In this document: in pieces, positions 59,135-64,000 of the stretch | Position numbering within the stretch: the first letter of the stretch is position 1 | How the letters are laid out: each line of letters opens with the position of its first letter | From: JAJYKN01 sp035516155 | GTDB lineage: Bacteria; Nitrospirota; UBA9217 | Assembly: GCA_035516155.1 (NCBI GenBank) | Contig: DATJAP010000032.1 | Coordinates: forward strand, 60,107 to 124,106 | Direction: 5' to 3' | Length of the DNA: 64,000 nt | Program-made: the position numbers and the translations under genes | The notes under the pieces: model-generated | What the model saw: the letters and a program-made list of their open reading frames with translations, nothing else | Database searches by the model: none | Told to the model about the DNA's origin: nothing

Positions 59135-60466
59135 ATGGCATTCAAGATCCTTGTAGCGGAAGATGAAGAGATAACCCTGAAGCATCTGATCAATGCCCTC
59201 GTGAAGGCCGGATATGCAGCGACCGGCACAAAGAACGGACGCGATGCGCTCGAAAAAATTGAAAACGATCATTTCGACCTTCTGATCGCCGACATCAAGA
59301 TGCCGGGGCTCACGGGCATGGAACTGCTCGAAAAGATCAGAGAGAAACAACTCGAGTCGGAGGTAATCATCATTACCGGCTTCGGAAGCATCAGCTCAGT
59401 TGTCGAAGCCATGAAAAAGGGCGCTTACGACTACGTCACGAAGCCTTTCAACCTCGATGAACTGCTTCTCAAAGTCGCAAAGATACGAGAACAGCGGTCC
59501 CTTAAGAAGGAAAATATCGCGCTCAAGGCATACGTCAGCATGGACAGGAAGGTGTCAATCATTGCAAAAAGTGCGAGCATGAACGATATTCTCGGCATCA
59601 TTGAAGGAATGCAGGATTCGGACTGTAATGTGCTGCTGACAGGTGAAACAGGCGTGGGTAAAAGCCTTCTGGCAAAAATCATTCATTATACCAGCAGGCG
59701 GCAGGACATGCCATTCCTTTCGATCAACTGTGCCACACTAACCGAGGAACTGCTCGCAAGCGAGCTGTTCGGTCATGAGAAAGGGGCGTTCACGGGGGCG
59801 GTCAGAACCAAGCAGGGTCTCGTGGAAATTGCCGATACGGGCACGCTATTTCTCGATGAAATTGCCGAGATGGCGCCCAACCTTCAGGCCAAGCTCCTGA
59901 AGGTGATCGAAGAGGGAGAGTTTTATAGGGTGGGGGGGACCAAACCCATCAAAGTCGACGTACGGTTCATCGCCGCGACGAACCAAAATGTGCGGACAGT
60001 CATCAACGAGGGCCGATTCCGCGAGGACCTATACTACCGCCTGAATATCATGGAAGTTTTCATCCCTCCGCTCCGAGACCGTCGCGAAGACATTCCCCCG
60101 CTCTGTACCTATTTCCTGGAAAAACACCTCCCGAGCTCACGCAAGAAAATCACGGGATTCACCAAGGAAGCCATGGAGGTGCTCATGCACTACAGCTATC
60201 CCGGCAACGTGCGTGAACTGGAAAATATCGTCGAGCGGGCTATCATTCTGGAGAAGACGAGCCTGCTTACCCCGGAAAGCCTGCCTCAAACCATAAAAAT
60301 GTTCCAGATCGAAACCATAGAACCGGATAAGATAAAAACGCTGGAGGAACTGAGCAAGGATTATGCAGAACAGGTGATAGAGATGCTCGGCGGTAACAAG
60401 TCGAAAGCTGCCGAAGTACTCGGCATCTCCCGGACGAGCCTCTGGCGTATCCTGAAGGAAGAATAG
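59135..60466 (+). CDS. Sigma-54-dependent response regulator, NtrC family
   Basis: The 443-aa protein has a receiver domain (phospho-acceptor Asp53 in LLIADIKMPG), an AAA+ domain with Walker A GETGVGKS, the sigma-54 contact loop GAFTGA in HEKGAFTGAVRT, Walker B GTLFLDEIAEM and the arginine-finger region RFREDLYYRLNI, and a Fis-type helix-turn-helix at the end (NKSKAAEVLGISRTSLWRIL). It is partnered with the kinase upstream. No -24/-12 site was found directly next to this pair; the nearest clear one is at 63.55 kb. Confidence 0.95.
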   Translation: MAFKILVAEDEEITLKHLINALVKAGYAATGTKNGRDALEKIENDHFDLLIADIKMPGLTGMELLEKIREKQLESEVIIITGFGSISSVVEAMKKGAYDYVTKPFNLDELLLKVAKIREQRSLKKENIALKAYVSMDRKVSIIAKSASMNDILGIIEGMQDSDCNVLLTGETGVGKSLLAKIIHYTSRRQDMPFLSINCATLTEELLASELFGHEKGAFTGAVRTKQGLVEIADTGTLFLDEIAEMAPNLQAKLLKVIEEGEFYRVGGTKPIKVDVRFIAATNQNVRTVINEGRFREDLYYRLNIMEVFIPPLRDRREDIPPLCTYFLEKHLPSSRKKITGFTKEAMEVLMHYSYPGNVRELENIVERAIILEKTSLLTPESLPQTIKMFQIETIEPDKIKTLEELSKDYAEQVIEMLGGNKSKAAEVLGISRTSLWRILKEE

Positions 60467-60647
60467 ATCTTCTCCCTTTGAAGAATCAAAGTGCTAAACA
60501 CCTCATTTGCATCCCCTCAATACAAACCGGATTCCTGCTCAACATCGTCACGGGAATGACCTTATCTGGTTTTTTTCGCGTGCAGCGAACTACAATTCTA
60601 TGAGCACCTTCAATTGATCGTATTACGAGACCGCTAGCTATATTATA

Positions 60648-60824
60648 GTGCCCTGCATAAATTCGGTCGGTGCGGTAATCATCATAAAAAAAGACATCCT
60701 TGAACTTAAAAGTGCCGAAGAAAAAATAGAGTACTGGAACAAATTCTTTACTGCGGTTATCGATGCGCTCCCTAACCTCTTTTACGCCATAAAAGACGTC
60801 ATTCAGGAATTACCTCTATTATGA
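60648..60824 (+). pseudogene. PAS-sensor fragment
   Basis: A 58-codon frame reads GAVIIIKKDILELKSAEEKIEYWNKFFTAVIDALPNLFYAIKD. This is the end of one PAS/PAC unit, a linker and the first strand of a next PAS domain. It stops abruptly at a TGA and has no kinase or other partner domain nearby. It lies in the otherwise empty 60467-60948 gap after the regulator and is best read as the remnant of a sensor gene. Confidence 0.5.
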
Positions 60825-60892
60825 TGTAAACTCATGGTTATGAGTTCTGTCAATATTCTCTGGCATTCCCGTCGTCCTCCTTATAAGTACGG

Positions 60893-60938
60893 ACAGCGTG
60901 GAATTGCCGTGATTGAGGACTCAGCAATCCCACGCTGT
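60893..60938. repeat. Near-perfect 15-bp inverted repeat downstream of pal
   Basis: ACAGCGTGGAATTGC (60893-60907) pairs with GCAATCCCACGCTGT (60924-60938) with one mismatch around a 16-base loop. It lies 11 bases beyond the pal stop (pal runs on the minus strand). No T-run follows on either strand; it could end transcription weakly or stabilise the pal messenger. Confidence 0.65.
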
Positions 60939-60948
60939 GATAACGCGG

Positions 60949-61503
60949 CTATTTGGTTATTACAACGAAATCATCCTTCCTGTTTTTTTGCCAGCATCCT
61001 TCGCTGCTTTCACTGCAGACCGGCCTCTCCTTGCCAAAGCTGATAAGGGAAATCCGTGAACCAGCGATTCCTGCATGGGTCAGAAACTTTTTTGCGCTGG
61101 CAGCACGGCGCTGCCCGAGGGCCTGGTTGTATTCCTTTGTCCCGCGTTCATCGCAGTTGCCTTCTATTCTGATTTTAGTTGCTGGATGAGCCTTAAGCCA
61201 GACAGCATTATCCCTGATGACCTGCTGTTCATCGTTGCGGATGACGGACATGTTGAAATCGAAGAATATCGGTTTAAGACCCGTTGGAGAGGAAAGAGTC
61301 CTCTCATGTACACCCTCCTCCTGTATCTTGCTCATTGTCTCAGCCGGTTGTGGCGCTGTTGACGGCGCGGCAGCCTCCTTGCCGGTAATTTCCTGCCGGT
61401 TTTCCGGTGACGCACTCACCTCAGCCTTCTTGGGACAACCCCACAGCAGCAAAGCGAATGCCCCAGCAACAAAGACGCATTGAAATACTTTTATTTGTTT
61501 CAT
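60949..61503 (-). CDS. pal: Peptidoglycan-associated lipoprotein Pal
   Basis: Pal links the outer membrane to peptidoglycan and works with TolB. The 184-aa product has a lipobox (LLLWGC, lipidated Cys23), a Pro/Ala/Glu-rich linker and an OmpA-type domain: KPIFFDFNMSVIR, KIRIEGNCDERGTKEYNQALGQRRAASAKKFL and ISLISFGKERPVC. These are the standard Pal motifs. AAGGAG lies upstream of the ATG. The usual tol genes are not adjacent. The gene has a C-terminal extension with two cysteines (VCSESSEGCWQKNR). Confidence 0.93.
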   Translation of the reverse strand: MKQIKVFQCVFVAGAFALLLWGCPKKAEVSASPENRQEITGKEAAAPSTAPQPAETMSKIQEEGVHERTLSSPTGLKPIFFDFNMSVIRNDEQQVIRDNAVWLKAHPATKIRIEGNCDERGTKEYNQALGQRRAASAKKFLTHAGIAGSRISLISFGKERPVCSESSEGCWQKNRKDDFVVITK

Positions 61504-61645
61504 TATGAATTCTCCTTGTATGATCGTTGTTTATAAACATCGGCTTCCGCGGAATCAGTCAGTGAGCGCGGTCACTGTCGGGGCCCACAAAACATCGCAC
61601 GCTCCCGGACCATCATTCCGCAGAATAAAAAAAAGTTTAAGAACT

Positions 61646-62128
61646 TCAGGAAAACGGAAGAAACACTGGAGGGGGAGAATGGCCGGCCAGCAACAGGAAG
61701 AAGCCAGATCGGACGAGCCGCCGATTTATGATGGGCTCGTGAGACAATGACGGCGGTCGAAAAAGAAACGTATTCAAGTCACACTCAAAATGAGGTTGTG
61801 ACGCGAGGCGCGGTTTTCCGTTCACTGTTTCAGGTGGCAGGACTCTTTTTTTCACCATGATGATGGTCTTGATCGGAAGTCCCTGTGTGTCTTCTTCTTG
61901 CCGCGAGCACGCATCGATGATGAGGTCCACTAGGAAAATATGAAAGCAGTCAATACTTGAACCTGATGATTGGCCGTTGTTCGGTCGTACGCGTATACCC
62001 TGTTCGTGAAAGGAATAGATGAGGGGAGATATGGCGTAGAAGGAAAAAAAGAAGCAGAAAAACACCCTCAATGCTTGTTGCCTGTTTCGACGGAAAATCA
62101 TCTTTATAGAATTACTAAGTAATCGCAT
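61646..62128 (-). CDS. Hypothetical exported or membrane-anchored protein
   Basis: The 160-aa product begins MRLLSNSIKMIFRRNRQQALRVFFCFFFSFYAISPLIYSF. It has a basic start and one hydrophobic segment (about residues 18-40), then a hydrophilic chain with no domain I recognise. A promoter (62146-62174) lies just upstream. The ATG at 62128 was chosen because the longer frame start (GTG 62167) would fall inside that promoter. No ribosome binding site is evident; a second ATG at residue 10 is possible. Promoter placement is the main support. Confidence 0.45.
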   Translation of the reverse strand: MRLLSNSIKMIFRRNRQQALRVFFCFFFSFYAISPLIYSFHEQGIRVRPNNGQSSGSSIDCFHIFLVDLIIDACSRQEEDTQGLPIKTIIMVKKRVLPPETVNGKPRLASQPHFECDLNTFLFRPPSLSHEPIINRRLVRSGFFLLLAGHSPPPVFLPFS

Positions 62129-62145
62129 GGTTTGAAAGATGCGGC

Positions 62146-62174
62146 ATGTTATCAAATTGAGCCCCACCTGTCAA
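62146..62174 (-). promoter_or_regulatory. Sigma-70 promoter for the hypothetical exported protein
   Basis: On the minus strand TTGACA (62169-62174), a 17-base spacer and TAACAT (62146-62151), ending 18 bases before the ATG at 62128. Confidence 0.55.
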
Positions 62175-62347
62175 GAGAAGCTGGATCATGTTTTTTTAAA
62201 GCGAGTGAGGAAATCAGGAAAATAAAACCTTCTATCAAGGCTAAGGTGATTTTGTATGCGCGAGCATTCAAAAAACATGTCCGCAGCAAGGGCATCCCAG
62301 AGACGAATAACAACAGGAGACTTTGACAGGATCGGATCCGGGCCACA

Positions 62348-62542
62348 GCAATCGACGTCATCTGTGAATTCTGCAGAAAGGCTCCCGTCGGAAATGGTTT
62401 CTGGAAGGGGATGGTTTCGTCCTCGCTTGACTTCGCTTTGCAATTTAGCCACAACTTGTGTCCGGGATGTGCGAGGAGACTCTCCTCGGCATTCTACCGT
62501 ATGCCAATGATGGTTAAGCTTTCTTCATCCGGATTCATCTGA
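62348..62542 (+). other. Cysteine-pair reading frame without a start codon
   Basis: The frame reads AIDVICEFCRKAPVGNGFWKGM, then LQFSHNLCPGCARRLSSAFYRM and ends at a TGA: two Cys-x-x-Cys pairs 32 residues apart, as in small zinc ribbons. An in-frame stop lies eight codons upstream and no ATG, GTG or TTG precedes the first pair, so it is either a fragment or starts unusually. AGGAG lies near 62312. Confidence 0.3.
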
Positions 62543-62563
62543 ATACGAGAGCGTGATAGATGA

Positions 62564-63178
62564 TCACAGCATTAGAAGCGCCGTCATCATGGCGATGGAC
62601 CAGGTAATATCTGCGGGCAGATGCAGATCGCACGTGGAATCAAAGAGCAGATCGACGCGAGCGGGGAACTCTTCATCCTCAAGCCACAGCGAAAGAATAA
62701 TCGGAACTCGAGGTAGAGGGAGGAGTTGGATTGATACATCCCCCAGATTCTCTACCCGGCTGGCGCCAAGCAAGCTCCCCCTCTGAATGAATCTTTCCTT
62801 ATCTTTTCCGTACCTGCCAGCGATGGCATCGAGAGGCAGAACGTGGGACCCCCTGGTAAAAGCATCGCCACCGCGAATCTGCTCTAACTTTACGAGTCGG
62901 CCGGTGCAGGCGATGTCTTTGACGCTCACCAAATACCAAAGGAGCGAGAGTCTGAAAAAATAACTCAAACGTTCAAGTAAGGGGGCGCTTCCCTCAGCAC
63001 TGCTTGTAATTGTTCTTTCCTTGACCGAGACGATGAAATCCATCCCGAACGATTTGACCACGTACGCGTCCCGTCCGGTATCATAGACAACACCCGAAGC
63101 CCTGCAGACAAAAGCAGGCTGCAGAGATGTCAGAATTTCCCACGCCTTATCCTCGCCAGGATTACGCATTGTTGCCAT
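62564..63178 (-). CDS. DUF3786 domain protein
   Basis: The 204-aa product follows the DUF3786 layout: DKAWEILTSLQPAFVCRASGVVYD at the start, YVVKSFGMDFIVSVKERTI, LSYFFRLSLLWYLVSVKDI, GGDAFTRGSHVLPLDAIAGRYGKDKERF and the C-terminal RVPIILSLWLEDEEFPARVDLLFDSTCDLHLPADI. The family is found mainly in anaerobes, and its function is unknown. GAGG lies 7 bases before the ATG. The gene stands alone on the minus strand. Confidence 0.8.
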   Translation of the reverse strand: MATMRNPGEDKAWEILTSLQPAFVCRASGVVYDTGRDAYVVKSFGMDFIVSVKERTITSSAEGSAPLLERLSYFFRLSLLWYLVSVKDIACTGRLVKLEQIRGGDAFTRGSHVLPLDAIAGRYGKDKERFIQRGSLLGASRVENLGDVSIQLLPLPRVPIILSLWLEDEEFPARVDLLFDSTCDLHLPADITWSIAMMTALLML

Positions 63179-63548
63179 TTATTGCCTCAAGGATGATTGC
63201 CGATACTTCAACGGCATGCTCCGTTCCAAAAAGAATTCGTTGTAGCAAAATAAAAAGAATTATTTAAATCGCGATCTATATTTTTGTATCTTACCAGTTT
63301 GTCGCTTAATTTCAAAGCAGATTTATGTTTCATATTTAAACACAATGAATGGGGTATCATGCATTACCTTAAAATTGAAAAATGTCTTGATTTGCTTGAT
63401 TTAATACTACAAACAAAGGTGCCCTGCATCATTTTTTCATCACTATGCTTTTTTGGCAATCACCATATTGTTTCAGCGTTGTTTAAATTTGAAATACACC
63501 TGTAGGCAGTATATTAAAAAAATTTACATAAAAACAGCATGTTATATT
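63179..63548 (+). other. AT-rich gap upstream of the stress-protein gene
   Basis: This stretch is much richer in A and T than the coding regions, with runs of A and T and stops in all frames. A 48-73 codon frame exists (63284-63505) but has no ribosome binding site and looks low-complexity. Bendable AT-rich DNA upstream of a -24/-12 promoter would suit activator looping; that is inference. Confidence 0.4.
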
Positions 63549-63565
63549 CTGGCACTGCTATTGCA
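63549..63565 (+). promoter_or_regulatory. Sigma-54 (-24/-12) promoter
   Basis: CTGGCAC-TGCTA-TTGCA matches the consensus YTGGCACGrNNNTTGCW at every defined position but one, with exact GG-to-GC spacing. It lies 43 bases before the ATG of the universal-stress-type gene at 63608. The sigma factor (rpoN) and an NtrC-type activator are both encoded in this window. Confidence 0.75.
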
Positions 63566-63607
63566 AAGTATTAAGTTCAGAGAAGCACTGGAAAAGGAGA
63601 CAATTTA

Positions 63608-64000
63608 ATGGGAAAGAGGCAATTGCTGTTTGTCACCTTCCGTGATGAAAATCTTGAGGAAGGCGTTTCATACGCGATGGAATTGGCCAAGGCGATGTAT
63701 GAGGACATTATCCTTTTGCTGGTCAGGAAGAAGAACAATCTTATGGACAAGGTTGGAAATCTCATGACTTCCGTCAGCTTTGCAGAAGCCGACGACCATG
63801 ATACTGGGCGAGCGACGATGTCCGGAGCTTCGATTGACGCCGAAGACCGATATGAAAAGATGCTAGCAAACCTTGTCGCGAAATGCCGGAAGGAGGGCAT
63901 CCAGGTGGGCGTTGAGGAAACGGATCTTGATGCCGTATCGGGAATCCGGACCTTCCTGAAGAAATTTGCCGGAATCGACAGGGTCGTTCTGAGCCCGGCC
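63608..64000 (+). CDS. Universal-stress-protein-like gene, 3' end cut by the window
   Basis: The frame is open from an ATG at 63608 to the window end (131 codons). The product starts MGKRQLLFVTFRDENLEEGVSYAMELAKAMYEDIILLLVRKKNN, like a UspA first strand and helix, and continues with ASIDAEDRYEKMLANLVAKCRKEGIQVGVEETD and FAGIDRVVLSPA, the expected order of a UspA fold. The nucleotide-binding C-terminal motif is beyond the window, so the family call is moderate. GGAGA lies upstream and a sigma-54 promoter at 63549-63565 controls it. Confidence 0.7.
   Translation, partial: MGKRQLLFVTFRDENLEEGVSYAMELAKAMYEDIILLLVRKKNNLMDKVGNLMTSVSFAEADDHDTGRATMSGASIDAEDRYEKMLANLVAKCRKEGIQVGVEETDLDAVSGIRTFLKKFAGIDRVVLSPA

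Noticed and set aside
63284..63505. 73-codon frame in the AT-rich gap
   Set aside because: It has no ribosome binding site, low-complexity composition and no family pattern; it lies upstream of a convincing sigma-54 promoter.
1..64000. CRISPR arrays, rRNA genes and complete insertion sequences
   Set aside because: No regularly spaced 25-40 base repeats, no rRNA sequence and no intact transposase were seen; only the IS3 and IS4-type relics were found.

Overview
The window comes from a diderm (Gram-negative) bacterium. It carries the LPS export genes lptC-lptA-lptB, a BamD-type lipoprotein, an Mla lipid-transport set (mlaE-mlaF-mlaD), a Pal lipoprotein and several lipobox or signal-peptide proteins. 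Sigma-54 with an NtrC-type regulator, HPr kinase beside a mannose-type PTS, a very large CoA-dehydratase activase, cobalamin genes and a UbiA-type prenyltransferase together suggest an anaerobic or facultative member of Nitrospirota or Desulfobacterota. The sequence alone does not decide between these two. Base composition is moderately GC-rich in genes and clearly AT-rich in a few gaps (e.g. 63.2-63.55 kb).

Layout. 0-2.7 kb: 5' part of a yceD/DUF177 gene with a consensus promoter, a decayed IS3 transposase, and bioA (minus). 2.8-11.4 kb: htrA, a PIN-TRAM protein, yebC-ruvC-ruvA-ruvB, queH, a SpoIID-domain protein and a TPR protein (plus). 11.5-14.6 kb (minus): a decayed GAF-GGDEF gene, an OmpA/MotB-like protein and an aspartate aminotransferase. 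14.8-18.9 kb: a small membrane protein, the metal ECF transporter cbiM-cbiQ-cbiO, and a GAF-PAS protein without an output domain. 18.9-31.3 kb: a long same-strand block lptC-lptA-lptB-rpoN-hpf-ptsN-hprK-rapZ, then a mannose-type PTS (IIA, IIB, IIC, IID), HPr, enzyme I and cobD. 31.7-41.2 kb: zinc-ribbon protein, alr, mlaE-mlaF-mlaD, galU (own promoter), lon, thiL and a DUF2062 protein. 41.2-47.2 kb: a lysine-rich exported protein behind a tandem-repeat promoter, a fused acyl-activating enzyme/ACP/acyltransferase, a UbiA prenyltransferase, tRNA-Leu(CAG), bamD and a siroheme synthase N-domain. 47.7-52.9 kb: trxC-like, OsmC, NDH-2, a DUF4388-DnaJ-TPR protein, an IS4-type remnant, a promoter-to-terminator unit that looks like a small RNA or attenuator, and a cobU remnant. 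53.0-60.5 kb: a 1392-aa CoA-dehydratase activase and a histidine kinase/NtrC-type regulator pair. 60.6-64 kb: a PAS fragment, pal, an exported protein of unknown function, a DUF3786 protein and the start of a universal-stress-type gene behind a good sigma-54 promoter.

How it fits together. The central block joins envelope building (Lpt), alternative sigma factor, ribosome hibernation and a complete PTS phosphorelay under HPr-kinase control: HPr has both His15 and Ser46. Sigma-54 output is visible locally, both as the NtrC-type regulator and as the -24/-12 promoter at 63.55 kb. Corrinoid metabolism shows up as a metal transporter (cbiMQO) and cobD, alongside a broken cobU. At least five decayed genes or fragments (IS3, IS4-type, GAF-GGDEF, cobU, PAS) lie between otherwise intact operons.
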